DNA of 64,000 nt from an uncultured Pelagibacteraceae bacterium (GCA_902594235.1 CACJLJ010000002.1:1-64000); one strand, 5' to 3'. Positions 28,535-36,972 are shown, counted from the first letter of the stretch. Numbers and translations are program-made. Notes: generated from the sequence alone by a model not told the origin.

Positions 28535-28563
28535 ATTTAAGAATCAGAGGGTGGATTCGTCAA
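28535..28563 (-). promoter_or_regulatory. Promoter of the PiT-like permease gene
   Basis: On the minus strand, TTGACG (28563-28558), a 17-base spacer and TTAAAT (28540-28535) form a sigma-70-type promoter. Transcription from it would give a leader of about 90-95 bases before the ATG at 28436. The region 28437-28599 holds no other gene. Confidence 0.55.
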
Positions 28564-28599
28564 TAACTAAACTAATTAAAACTAAAGTCTACTTTAAAA

Positions 28600-28821
28600 T
28601 TAAAATACAACCTTATAAATACCAATGATAAATAATGGTATCTGTAATCCAAAATTAGTAAGTATCGCTTTATCTTTGCTAACAAATCCAGCAGTAGTCC
28701 ATCCGACAACACCTAATCCGTGAAAGTATATATTTAAAGGATATATATTTAGGTTTGTTAATAGAATACCAACTAAAACTAGAAATGTACTTATCCATTT
28801 AAGATATTTCTTAATAAACAT
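28600..28821 (-). CDS. Small membrane protein in the zinc-uptake operon
   Basis: A 73-residue protein with two or three membrane segments (about 9-27, 31-46, 55-72) and the segment FHGLGVVGWTTAGFVSKDKA in the middle. I do not recognise its function. It follows zur by 44 bases on the same strand and is preceded by AAAGGAAAA, a plausible ribosome-binding site. Its place at the end of znuC-znuB-zur suggests expression with zinc uptake genes. It contains a single His and no Cys, so direct zinc binding is unlikely. Confidence 0.7.
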   Translation of the reverse strand: MFIKKYLKWISTFLVLVGILLTNLNIYPLNIYFHGLGVVGWTTAGFVSKDKAILTNFGLQIPLFIIGIYKVVF

Positions 28822-28865
28822 ACGTTTTCCTTTCAGCTTGTTTTATTTTGATTTTAGATAATAAC

Positions 28866-29258
28866 TTATCTACACTTTTTACATAATCCAAAAAACTCAA
28901 GATTGTATTTACTATATTTCATACCATCTTTGTCTTTGAAATTAGTTAAATATTTAGAAAGACTTGCACTGCTAATTTCTGTAACTTTCTCGCAGATTTC
29001 ACAGATTGAAAATGCAGTAGCTTTTGATACCTGACAACTTGAATTTTGACATGCTATAAAGGCATTTCTGCTTTCAATTTTGTGAATTTTTCCTATTTCA
29101 ACCAGTTTATCTAATGCTCGATAAACTTGTAATGGAGCTTTAATCCCTTTTTTTTGAACATTAAAAAGAATTGCATAAGCTTTCATTGGTTCAGGTGATC
29201 TATGAATTAAATCAAAAATGATTTGCTGATTTTTTGAAAGAGTTTGCATTTTATTCAT
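28866..29258 (-). CDS. zur: Fur-family zinc uptake regulator Zur
   Basis: A 130-residue Fur-family repressor: an N-terminal winged helix (about 5-75; KNQQIIFDLIHRSPEPMKAY, then APLQVYRALDKLVEIGKIHK) and a C-terminal dimerisation domain with two CxxC pairs, CEIC and CKKC, which form the structural zinc site. A further CQNSSCQ adds possible ligands. Placement downstream of znuCB and the two palindromes in the znuA-znuC gap make zinc the likely signal: with zinc bound it would repress both divergent transcripts, including its own. The ORF could also begin at Met4. Confidence 0.9.
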   Translation of the reverse strand: MNKMQTLSKNQQIIFDLIHRSPEPMKAYAILFNVQKKGIKAPLQVYRALDKLVEIGKIHKIESRNAFIACQNSSCQVSKATAFSICEICEKVTEISSASLSKYLTNFKDKDGMKYSKYNLEFFGLCKKCR

Positions 29259-29273
29259 TCTACCGATTCCTCA

Positions 29274-30077
29274 TTAATTTTTCAATTTAATCGATTGTTT
29301 TATGTTTAATAATGACAAGATAAATAAGAATAAAGAAGCTGCTATAATAGATGGTCCAGAGGCAGTATTAAATTCCAATGAAGAAAATAATCCCAAAATC
29401 ACAGATAATAATCCACCAATGATTGAATAAATTACCATCTTCTGAGGACTTGATGAAATATTTCTAGCCATTGCAGCAGGTATGATTAACATTCCTGTAA
29501 TTAGTAATAAGCCAACCATCTTAATTGATATTGCAATAATTGCAGCCATTAAAATTGTAAATATAGCTTTAGCTCGATCAGGATTTAACCCTTCTGCTTC
29601 AGCTAATTCATAATTAACAGTTGATGCAAATAAAGGTTTCCAAATTAATTTCAAAACTAAGAGGATTAATGCTCCTCCAATCCATATAATTAAAAGATCA
29701 TCAACAGTAACAGCCAATATATCTCCAAATAATAATCCCATAATATCAAATCTAATAAATGATAAAAAACCTATGACCACTAGTCCTACAGCTAACGATG
29801 AGTGAGCCAAAAGACCTAGTAAAGCATCACCTGGTAGATTGGTTCTCTTTTGTAGTTGTATTAAAGTTAAAGCTATTAAAGATGAGATAATGAATACCGA
29901 GAACGCTATGTTGAATTCCATTGAGTAAGCTAATGTCACTCCAAGTAAAGCAGAGTGGGCTAGAGTATCTCCAAAATAAGATAATCTTCTCCAAACAACA
30001 AAACATCCAAGAGGTCCAGTGACTATGGCAACGCCAATACCTGCTATTAAAGCTCTTATAAAAAAGTCATCTAACAT
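29274..30077 (-). CDS. znuB: Zinc ABC transporter permease ZnuB
   Basis: A 267-residue ABC-3 family permease with seven to nine membrane helices. Typical segments are VTGPLGCFVVWRRLSYFGDT and LAHSALLGVTLAY near the start and LLITGMLIIPAAMARN near residue 190. It forms the channel for zinc (the family also handles manganese and iron) with the ATPase ZnuC. It begins directly after the znuC stop with no gap, and zur follows 15 bases later. Confidence 0.93.
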   Translation of the reverse strand: MLDDFFIRALIAGIGVAIVTGPLGCFVVWRRLSYFGDTLAHSALLGVTLAYSMEFNIAFSVFIISSLIALTLIQLQKRTNLPGDALLGLLAHSSLAVGLVVIGFLSFIRFDIMGLLFGDILAVTVDDLLIIWIGGALILLVLKLIWKPLFASTVNYELAEAEGLNPDRAKAIFTILMAAIIAISIKMVGLLLITGMLIIPAAMARNISSSPQKMVIYSIIGGLLSVILGLFSSLEFNTASGPSIIAASLFLFILSLLNIKQSIKLKN

Positions 30078-30824
30078 TTAGTTTTTCTTTATTTCACCTT
30101 CACTTGTATGAACATGATCGTGTCTGTGCTCATATCTTGATAATATTTGAGAAGCTTGCTCACCAAATAAAGCTTTATATTCATTATTTTTTGCAACATC
30201 CATCGGAGATCCAGAGCAACAAACATGACCATTTAAACAAACCACATGATCTGTAGCACTCATCACAGTATGTAGGTCGTGAGAAATTAATAAGATACCA
30301 CAATTCAATTCATCAGAAATTTTCTTAATTAGTTCGTATAAAGCAATCTCACCAGTAAAATCTACTCCTTGTACAGGTTCATCTAGTACCAATAATTCTG
30401 GTTTTTTTGAAATAGCTCTTGCAAGTAGTACTCTTTGAAATTCACCACCGGATAAATCTCCTAAATTTTTATCTTTAAGATGAATAACACCTGTTAATGA
30501 TAAAGCTTCATCAATTGTTTCTTTATTTAGATTTTCAGTTAATACCATGAAATCATTTACTCTGAGCGGTAATGTCCAATCAATTGAAATTTTTTGAGGA
30601 ACATATCCAACTTTATTGGTGTATTTTTCAACCTCACCATCAATTTTTTTGTAAATACCTAAAGCAATTTTAGCTGTTGTACTTTTTCCTGATCCATTTG
30701 GACCAATTAGAGTAACTATTTTACCTTTTTCAACTTGTAGTGATACTCCTTTGACAAGCCATTTATTATTTAAACTAAAACCAGCTTCATTTAATTTCAC
30801 AAGTATATTTTGACTAGAACTCAT
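30078..30824 (-). CDS. znuC: Zinc ABC transporter ATPase ZnuC
   Basis: A 248-residue ABC ATPase: Walker A GPNGSGKST (about 38-46), Q-loop VGYVPQKISI, signature LSGGEFQR, Walker B LLVLDEPVQGVD and switch His in LISHDLH. A His-rich tail (YEHRHDHVHTSE) at the C-terminus is typical of ZnuC proteins and may bind zinc. It is the first gene of the minus-strand zinc operon, 70 bases from znuA, with a CAAGGAAT ribosome-binding site and a TATAAT box inside the downstream palindrome on its own strand (30874-30869). Confidence 0.95.
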   Translation of the reverse strand: MSSSQNILVKLNEAGFSLNNKWLVKGVSLQVEKGKIVTLIGPNGSGKSTTAKIALGIYKKIDGEVEKYTNKVGYVPQKISIDWTLPLRVNDFMVLTENLNKETIDEALSLTGVIHLKDKNLGDLSGGEFQRVLLARAISKKPELLVLDEPVQGVDFTGEIALYELIKKISDELNCGILLISHDLHTVMSATDHVVCLNGHVCCSGSPMDVAKNNEYKALFGEQASQILSRYEHRHDHVHTSEGEIKKN

Positions 30825-30844
30825 TTTATTCCTTGACTAATAAA

Positions 30845-30859
30845 TGTTATATTATTACA
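30845..30859. promoter_or_regulatory. Putative Zur box 1 (imperfect)
   Basis: TGTTATATTATTACA is a 7-1-7 dyad with one mismatched pair and shares 14 of 15 bases with box 2, whose start lies 18 bases away. It overlaps the position expected for a -10 element served by TTGACT at 30833-30838, so a bound repressor would block znuA transcription. Confidence 0.7.
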
Positions 30860-30862
30860 TAG

Positions 30863-30877
30863 TGTTATATTATAACA
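30863..30877. promoter_or_regulatory. Putative Zur box 2 (perfect palindrome)
   Basis: TGTTATATTATAACA is a perfect 7-1-7 palindrome. Fur-family repressors of the Zur type in alphaproteobacteria recognise AT-rich palindromes with a GTTATA half-site like this. It lies between divergent znuC and znuA and contains a TATAAT box on the minus strand, so one repressor site set can shut both transcripts. Not seen experimentally; inferred from sequence and context. Confidence 0.8.
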
Positions 30878-30894
30878 ATTTAAATATTCAACAT

Positions 30895-31947
30895 ATGAAA
30901 AACATTAAAAAATTACCATTTATCCTATCAATATTATCATTCTTAACTATTTTTGCACCGGCAAATGCTGATATTAAAGTAGTTACTTCAATTAAACCAA
31001 TTCATTCATTGGCAAGTTATTTAATGGATGGAGTGGCAAAACCAGACTTAATAGTGGATGGTTATGCATCTCCTCATGGATTTGCACTTAAACCAACCCA
31101 TGCAAAAATGTTGCAAGAAGCTGATTTAATATTTTGGGTTGGTGAGGACTTGGAAAATTTTTTAGAAAAACCATTAAAATCGATTGCAAAAAAAGCTGAA
31201 AAAATTGAATTAATGGAAATTAAAGGTTTAACTAAACTTAAATTTAGAGAGAGAAATATTTTCGAAGAACATGATCATGGTCACAAAGAAGACGATCACG
31301 ATGATCATGCAAAAAAAGAAGACGATCACGACGATCATGACCATGATAAAAAAGAAAAAGAACATGGTCACGATGAACACGGTCATGATGATGAGCACAA
31401 AGAAGATGGTCACGATGAGCATGGTCATGAGGGACATGCGCATGGTGAGCATGATCCGCATATTTGGTTAGATCCAATGAATGCAAAAGTAATTTTAAGT
31501 GAAATGGCAGAACACTTAATCGAAAATGATCAAAAAAATGAGGCTAAATATAAAACAAATTTAAAAAAGGCACATAAAGATTTAGATAATCTTACTAAAA
31601 AAGTAAAATCTGAATTAAATAAAGACTTTAAATCAATAGTTTTCCATGATGCATATCAATACTTTGAAAAAAGATTTGGCATTAATATTTTAGGTGCATT
31701 TACTGTAAATACAGACGTAATGCCTGGCGCTGAACAATTAGCTGAAATCAGAGAAGTAATCGAGCATGATAAAGTAAGCTGTATTTTTTCAGAGCCACAA
31801 TTTAATCCTGATATTATTAAAGCTGTAGCAAAAGATACCAATGTTGCAACAGGGGTTATAGATCCATTGGGAGCTACTCTTAATCCAGGTAAAGATTTAT
31901 ATTTTGATTTAATTGGCAACATGTCAAAATCTTTCAAAGGTTGTTAA
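30895..31947 (+). CDS. znuA: Zinc ABC transporter periplasmic binding protein ZnuA
   Basis: A 350-residue cluster A-I metal-binding protein. The chosen start is the ATG at 30895, which gives a proper signal peptide (basic start, hydrophobic core, ending APANA at about 25); the frame is open 17 codons upstream, but that stretch lies in the Zur boxes. Zinc ligands expected of the family are visible: His in DGYASPHGFALKPTHA, His in HDPHIWLDP, His in VFHDAYQYF and an acidic residue near the C-terminus (VIDPLGA). A 64-residue His/Asp/Glu-rich loop (126-189, 20 His) sits before HIWLDP, as in other ZnuA proteins but long. Confidence 0.95.
   Translation: MKNIKKLPFILSILSFLTIFAPANADIKVVTSIKPIHSLASYLMDGVAKPDLIVDGYASPHGFALKPTHAKMLQEADLIFWVGEDLENFLEKPLKSIAKKAEKIELMEIKGLTKLKFRERNIFEEHDHGHKEDDHDDHAKKEDDHDDHDHDKKEKEHGHDEHGHDDEHKEDGHDEHGHEGHAHGEHDPHIWLDPMNAKVILSEMAEHLIENDQKNEAKYKTNLKKAHKDLDNLTKKVKSELNKDFKSIVFHDAYQYFEKRFGINILGAFTVNTDVMPGAEQLAEIREVIEHDKVSCIFSEPQFNPDIIKAVAKDTNVATGVIDPLGATLNPGKDLYFDLIGNMSKSFKGC
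31270..31461 (+). repeat. Low-complexity His/Asp-rich coding segment of znuA
   Basis: This 192-base segment encodes 64 residues of which 20 are His, with repeated units such as EDDHDDH and DEHGH. At DNA level the repeats are built on GATCATGGTCAC-like and GACGATCACGAT-like units. It is thought to capture zinc in the periplasm and pass it to the binding site. The repeats can expand or contract by slippage, and they create spurious long open frames on the other frames and strand. Confidence 0.85.
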
Positions 31948-31989
31948 ATAAAAATTGATCTTTAGTCATAAATAATATCTAATAATGGG

Positions 31990-32988
31990 ATGAGTACGGT
32001 TTCCCTTACATTAGATGAGATTTTTGATTTAGCTAAAAAAACTTTATTAGCCAATGGATGTGATGATGAAACAGCCTCAATTCTTTCTGATTTAATTAGA
32101 AATGCTGAAAGAGATGGATCCTTATCACATGGTTTATTCAGATTACCTGCTTATGTAAGTGGATTAAAAAGCGGAAAAATTAATGGTAAAGGAAAACCAG
32201 AAGTTAAAAAGATTTCAGCATCGGTAATTAAAGTTCAAGGTAATAATTGCTTAGCACCTGTTGTGCTAAATAAAGGTTTGCCTGAATTAGCTAAAGCTGC
32301 AAAAGAAAATGGTGTTGCAGTTCTTGCAATAAACAATTCTCATCACATGGCTGCGATGTGGCCTGAAACAGAAAAATTAGCAGAAGAAGGTTTAGTTGCT
32401 TTTGCTTGTACATCTTATAAGCCCGCAGTAGCTCCTGCTGGTGCAATCAAACCATTGTTTGGAACAAATCCAATTTCATTTGCATGGCCTCGACCTGGAA
32501 AAACTCCAGTTGTTTATGATATGGCTACTGCATCAATGGCAATGGGTGAAGTACAAGTTGCAAAAAGAGAAGGGCACAAAGTTCCTCTTGGAACTGGTTT
32601 AACCAAAGATGGTAAAGAGACAACTGATCCAGGTGCAATAGCAGATGGTGGTGTATTACTTCCATTTGGTGGTTACAAAGGTTCAGCAATAGCAATGATG
32701 GTTGAGTTAATGGCTGGTGCTTTAGTAGGTGATAATTTTAGTTTTGAAACTGCCGCAAAAGATAATAATGATGGTGGACCACCTAGTGGAGGAGAATTTA
32801 TTATTGCTATTTCACCAGATAAAACTTCTGGAACAAATTGGCAAAAACATTCTGATGAATTTTTTGATAAAATGAAATCTTTCGATGGTGTTAGACTTCC
32901 AGGTGAAAGAAGACATCAAAACAGATTAGACAAAGGACCAAGAAATATTAACGAAGAGTTAGTAAATAAAATAAAATCTTTAAGCTAA
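31990..32988 (+). CDS. Ldh2-family (malate/L-lactate dehydrogenase-like) NAD(P)H oxidoreductase
   Basis: A 332-residue member of the Ldh2/MdhC family with SHGLFRLPAYVSGLKSGKI, NNSHHMAAMWPETEKL (catalytic His), FGTNPISFAWPRPG and LPFGGYKGSAIAMMVELMAG. The WPRPG...GEVQVAKREGHKVP context resembles delta1-piperideine-2-carboxylate / delta1-pyrroline-2-carboxylate reductases (DpkA type), which act on cyclic imino acids from D-amino acid or hydroxyproline breakdown. Malate, ureidoglycolate or lactate dehydrogenase are alternatives. It starts 42 bases after znuA and overlaps the 3' end of xthA by nine bases on the other strand. Confidence 0.85.
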   Translation: MSTVSLTLDEIFDLAKKTLLANGCDDETASILSDLIRNAERDGSLSHGLFRLPAYVSGLKSGKINGKGKPEVKKISASVIKVQGNNCLAPVVLNKGLPELAKAAKENGVAVLAINNSHHMAAMWPETEKLAEEGLVAFACTSYKPAVAPAGAIKPLFGTNPISFAWPRPGKTPVVYDMATASMAMGEVQVAKREGHKVPLGTGLTKDGKETTDPGAIADGGVLLPFGGYKGSAIAMMVELMAGALVGDNFSFETAAKDNNDGGPPSGGEFIIAISPDKTSGTNWQKHSDEFFDKMKSFDGVRLPGERRHQNRLDKGPRNINEELVNKIKSLS

Positions 32989-33756
32989 AGTAATTTCGAT
33001 TGGTGTATGGTCAGAAGGTTTTTCTCGTCCTCTCGGATCTTTATTAATATTTATACTTTTTACTTGATCAATTAAAGAATTTGAAACTAAGAAGTGATCA
33101 ATTCTCATACCATTATTTTTTTGCCAAGCGCCTCTCATGTAATCCCAAAAAGTATATCCTTCTTTGGTTTCATTAAAATGTCTATAAACATCGTTAAATC
33201 CAAGATTAATCATTTCTCTCAATTTTTTCCTTATCTCTAATCTAAATAAAGCATCGTCTTCAAAACTTTTAGGATTGTAGACATCTTCAGCTGCAGGAAT
33301 AATATTAAAATCACCAGCAAGAATGATATTTGGATTTTTTTTACTTAATGTCTTTAATTGTTTGATTAAATCATCTAGCCACTTCTTTTTATAATCATAC
33401 TTTTCAGTATCAACAGGATTACCATTAGGTGTATAAATGTTTATTAATTGAATATTTTTTTTCTTATATTCTAGTTCAGCTGAAATTATTCTTGATTGTT
33501 TTAATTTATCTTTAATTAAATCTGTTCTAATGTTTTTTAATTTTCCTTTAGAGATAATAGCTACACCATTATAGCTTTTTTGACCAAATACATGACTTTC
33601 ATAATCCATTGCTGAAAAATCATCATAAGGAAAGTTTACATCTTCAGTCTTAATTTCCTGCATCATAACAATGTTGGGTTTGTATTTTAAAAGATAACTT
33701 TTAATATTTTCAATACGAGCTCTGACAGAATTTACATTCCATGAAGAAATGATCAT
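32980..33756 (-). CDS. xthA: Exodeoxyribonuclease III
   Basis: XthA cuts DNA at abasic sites and removes blocked 3' ends in base-excision repair. The 258-residue protein starts MIISSWNVNSVRARIENI, with the metal-binding Glu in MMQEIKTED, the catalytic segment LAGDFNIIPAAEDVYNP, and the terminal GREKPSDHTPIEI with the catalytic Asp-His pair. A longer frame begins ten codons upstream, but that extension lies in the erpA end; the ATG at 33756 overlaps the erpA stop as TAATG and gives the family N-terminus. Confidence 0.95.
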   Translation of the reverse strand: MIISSWNVNSVRARIENIKSYLLKYKPNIVMMQEIKTEDVNFPYDDFSAMDYESHVFGQKSYNGVAIISKGKLKNIRTDLIKDKLKQSRIISAELEYKKKNIQLINIYTPNGNPVDTEKYDYKKKWLDDLIKQLKTLSKKNPNIILAGDFNIIPAAEDVYNPKSFEDDALFRLEIRKKLREMINLGFNDVYRHFNETKEGYTFWDYMRGAWQKNNGMRIDHFLVSNSLIDQVKSININKDPRGREKPSDHTPIEITLA

Positions 33757-34073
33757 TAAAGAGAAAAAGAAACGCCACAACCACAAGAGGATTTTGTTTG
33801 TGGATTTGTGATTTTAAATTGTTCACCAATTAATTCTGAAACATAATCAATTTCTGATCCTTTAAGGAGATCTGCTGATGTCTTATCAATTAGTATATTT
33901 TCAAAATTTAAATCATCGGCTGCTTTTTCTTTATCGAAAGTAAATTCATATTGAAAGCCCGAACAACCACCACCTTTAATAGCGATTCTAAAAAAAGACC
34001 CTTTATCTTTTTTGGACAATAAAACATTGATCTGTTTTAGTGCTTTATCAGTAAATTTAATTTCTTTAATCAT
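33756..34073 (-). CDS. erpA: Iron-sulfur cluster insertion protein, ErpA/IscA type
   Basis: A 105-residue A-type carrier with the three invariant cysteines: one in KGGGCSGFQYEF and two in SSCGCGVSFSL. It hands Fe-S clusters to target enzymes such as LipA and IlvD, both encoded in this window. A-type carriers ErpA, IscA and SufA are hard to separate by sequence; placement next to xthA and dgt, away from suf genes, is typical of the alphaproteobacterial ErpA-like copy. It is divergent from dgt with a 50-base gap. Confidence 0.9.
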   Translation of the reverse strand: MIKEIKFTDKALKQINVLLSKKDKGSFFRIAIKGGGCSGFQYEFTFDKEKAADDLNFENILIDKTSADLLKGSEIDYVSELIGEQFKITNPQTKSSCGCGVSFSL

Positions 34074-34123
34074 AATTGATCACTGGTATTACTAATATAA
34101 TACTAAAATTTTTATTTTAAAGG

Positions 34124-35242
34124 ATGAAAAATTACTCACAGATAGGTCAATTTAAAAGCAAAGGAAGATTATTTAAGGAGCCTTTATCAAAATATAGATC
34201 ACCATTTCAAAGAGACAGAGATAGAATTATTCATAGTGCTTCATTTAGAAGGTTAAAGCATAAGACCCAAGTATTTGTTAATACAGAGGGAGATCATTAT
34301 AGAACAAGAATAACTCATTCTATGGAGGTTGCTCAAATAGCAAGATCAATAGCTCGTTATCTTAATTTAAATGAAGATTTGGCCGAAACACTAAGTCTAG
34401 CTCATGATTTAGGCCATACACCTTTTGGGCACGCTGGCGAAGATGCTTTAAATGAGTGTATGGAAGAATATGGTGGCTTTGATCATAATTTACAGACATT
34501 AAGAGTTGTGATGTTTTTAGAAAATAAATATTTGAAATATAGTGGACTTAATCTTTCCATTGAAACACTAGAAGGATTATTAAAACATAATGGTCCTGTA
34601 GATGATTTAGATTTGGTTGATAATTTAATTGGTATAAAAAGATTTAAAAATATAATTGATTTTAACACTTATCCATCATTAGAAGCCCAAATTTCTGCAA
34701 TTTCTGATGACATAGCTTATAATAATCACGATATTCAGGATGGAATAAATGCAAATCTCTTTAAACTAGAAGAGTTAATTGAAATTAATTTTTTTAAAGA
34801 TATTTACAAAAAATATAAAAATAAGATTAATAAATATAATTATAAAATAGCTACTTATCAAATTATAAGAGACTCAATAGATATAATGATAAAAGACTTA
34901 ATCAAGAATACTAAAAATAATCTGAATAAAAATAAAGTTAATAGTATCAAAGATATTTATAAAACAAGTTTTTTAATGGTTGATTTTTCTGATAAAGTTA
35001 AAAATTCTGAAAATGAAATAAGATATTTTTTAAAGACAAAGATGTATAATAATAAAAATGTGCTAGAAAAGAATAATAATGGTAAATTAATTATTAAGAA
35101 TTTATTTAACAAGATTAAACTTTATCCAAAGAGATTTATTACAAAAGAACAACTCGCTATGAATAAATATCGAGCTATTTCAGATTTTATATCAGGAATG
35201 ACAGATAGATATGCAATTAACTTAAACAAAAAATTAAAATGA
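34124..35242 (+). CDS. dgt: Deoxyguanosinetriphosphate triphosphohydrolase-like protein
   Basis: A 372-residue HD-domain protein that releases triphosphate from dNTPs, controlling nucleotide pools. The N-terminal segment RDRDRIIHSASFRRLKHKTQ and the HD motifs RITHSMEVAQIARS, AHDLGHTPFGHAGEDAL and DDIAYNNHD (metal-binding His and Asp) define the type 2 dGTPase-like group. A Lys/Asn-rich, less conserved C-terminal half follows. It is preceded by AAAGG just before the ATG and overlaps argS by four bases. The order dgt-argS-(SPOR)-nagZ-scpA-scpB-tat is conserved in alphaproteobacteria. Confidence 0.94.
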   Translation: MKNYSQIGQFKSKGRLFKEPLSKYRSPFQRDRDRIIHSASFRRLKHKTQVFVNTEGDHYRTRITHSMEVAQIARSIARYLNLNEDLAETLSLAHDLGHTPFGHAGEDALNECMEEYGGFDHNLQTLRVVMFLENKYLKYSGLNLSIETLEGLLKHNGPVDDLDLVDNLIGIKRFKNIIDFNTYPSLEAQISAISDDIAYNNHDIQDGINANLFKLEELIEINFFKDIYKKYKNKINKYNYKIATYQIIRDSIDIMIKDLIKNTKNNLNKNKVNSIKDIYKTSFLMVDFSDKVKNSENEIRYFLKTKMYNNKNVLEKNNNGKLIIKNLFNKIKLYPKRFITKEQLAMNKYRAISDFISGMTDRYAINLNKKLK

Positions 35243-36972
35243 ATATTTTTGATCAATATCTAGATAAATTAAAAGAAGTTTTGTTAGATTGTTCTAAAAA
35301 TGAAAATTTAATTTTGCCTGAAACACTTGATGGTATCACTGCCGAAATACCTCCGTCCAAATTTGAAAGCGATATATCAACCAATGTAGCAATGGTATTA
35401 TCTAAGATTAATAAAAAAGCACCTATTGATTTAGCAAATATTTTGTCTGATAAAATTAAAAAAAAAGATCAACTTATTGACAATATATCAGTAGTAAAAC
35501 CAGGATTCATAAATATTAAATTCAAACCAATTTTTTGGACAAACTTTGTTAAAGAAATTATTCAAAACTCTAAATCATTTGGAATAAATACAAAAGAAAA
35601 TAAGAAAAATTATTTAATAGAATTTGTTTCTGCAAATCCAACAGGGCCGTTGCATGTGGGTCATTGCAGAGGAGCAATTTTAGGTGATGTAATTGCGAAT
35701 GTACTGGAATTTAATAAACATAAAGTTACAAGAGAATATTATGTAAATGATTACGGTAATCAGATCGTAAATTTTACAAGATCAGTTTTTTTTAGAATAA
35801 GACAAATTTCATTTAAAGAACCATTTCCAAAAGATGATGAAGATTTGTATCCTGGTGATTACCTTATTGATTTTGCTAGAAATATTTTAAGCTCAAATAG
35901 AGATATTGATTTTGAAAATTTTGATAACATTTCTGAAAAGCTAACTGTGTTATCAATCGAAGAGGCATTAAAGTTGATAAAAAAGAACTTAAATAGTCTT
36001 GGTATTAAACATGATAATTTCATTAGTGAGAAAAAAATGGTTACAAATCACGAAGTTGAAAAAGTTGTTGATTTGCTCCAAAAAGATAAATTTGTATATA
36101 AAGGAAAAATTAAAGCACCAGCTGGTGAAAATAATGATAATTGGGTAGAGCGCGAACAATTACTTTTTAGATCGACTGATTTTGGCGATGATAAAGATAG
36201 AGCTTTACAAAAATCTGATGGTGCCTGGACTTATTTTGCTAGTGATGTTGCTTATCATAAAAATAAATTAGATAGAAATTTTGATCAATTGATTAACATT
36301 CTAGGTGCTGATCATGCAGGTTACATCAAAAGAATTTCATCTTCAGTTGAGGCTTTATCAAAATCAAAAGTTAAATTAATTTGTAAAGTAAGCCAGTTGG
36401 TTAAACTTATAAAAGATAAAAAACCTTTTAAAATGTCTAAAAGAAAAGGAGATTATATAACTGTAGATGATTTGATTAATGAAGTTGGAAAAGATGCAAC
36501 AAGATTTATTATGCTGAATAGAAGTAGCGATGTAGAACTTGATTTCGATTTTGATAATGTAATTGAAAAGTCAAAAGATAATCCTCTTTATTATGTACAG
36601 TATTGTTATGCTCGTATAGCTTCTGTTTTCAGAAATCTTGAAAAAGATTTAAATTTAGAAATCAAAATAGATAATTATGATTTTCAATATACTAATGATG
36701 AAATAAGTATTTTAAAAAAAATATCAGAATGGCCAAAATGTATAGATGCCTCTTGTAATAAACTTGAACCACATAGGATTCCAACTTATCTTTATGAATT
36801 AGCACATTTATTTCATTCATATTGGAATCTCGGAAAAGATAATCCGGAAAAGAGATTTATCAATGAAAAAAAACAAATTACAAATGACAAACTTGTATTT
36901 TTAAAAGTTGTCTCTAATACAATTAAAACTGGAATGAATATTGTCGGTGTTTCAACTCCCGAAAAAATGTGA
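35239..36972 (+). CDS. argS: Arginyl-tRNA synthetase
   Basis: ArgS charges tRNA-Arg. The 577-residue class Ia enzyme has the N-terminal additional domain (about 1-115), the HIGH motif in SANPTGPLHVGHCRGAILGD, YVNDYGNQ, the catalytic TYFASDVAYH and LGADHAGY segments, the KMSKS equivalent KMSKRKGDYITV, and the DALR anticodon-binding domain ending the protein (YCYARIASVFRN). It overlaps dgt by four bases and the next small gene by one. A tRNA-Arg(TCT) is encoded at 16345. Confidence 0.98.
   Translation: MNIFDQYLDKLKEVLLDCSKNENLILPETLDGITAEIPPSKFESDISTNVAMVLSKINKKAPIDLANILSDKIKKKDQLIDNISVVKPGFINIKFKPIFWTNFVKEIIQNSKSFGINTKENKKNYLIEFVSANPTGPLHVGHCRGAILGDVIANVLEFNKHKVTREYYVNDYGNQIVNFTRSVFFRIRQISFKEPFPKDDEDLYPGDYLIDFARNILSSNRDIDFENFDNISEKLTVLSIEEALKLIKKNLNSLGIKHDNFISEKKMVTNHEVEKVVDLLQKDKFVYKGKIKAPAGENNDNWVEREQLLFRSTDFGDDKDRALQKSDGAWTYFASDVAYHKNKLDRNFDQLINILGADHAGYIKRISSSVEALSKSKVKLICKVSQLVKLIKDKKPFKMSKRKGDYITVDDLINEVGKDATRFIMLNRSSDVELDFDFDNVIEKSKDNPLYYVQYCYARIASVFRNLEKDLNLEIKIDNYDFQYTNDEISILKKISEWPKCIDASCNKLEPHRIPTYLYELAHLFHSYWNLGKDNPEKRFINEKKQITNDKLVFLKVVSNTIKTGMNIVGVSTPEKM

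Noticed and set aside
31228-31486. Three overlapping open frames (His-, Met- or Phe-rich) on other frames and strand of the znuA His-rich segment
   Set aside because: They are by-products of the repeated CAT/GAT/CAC codons; no ribosome-binding sites, low complexity, and znuA is certain in this region.
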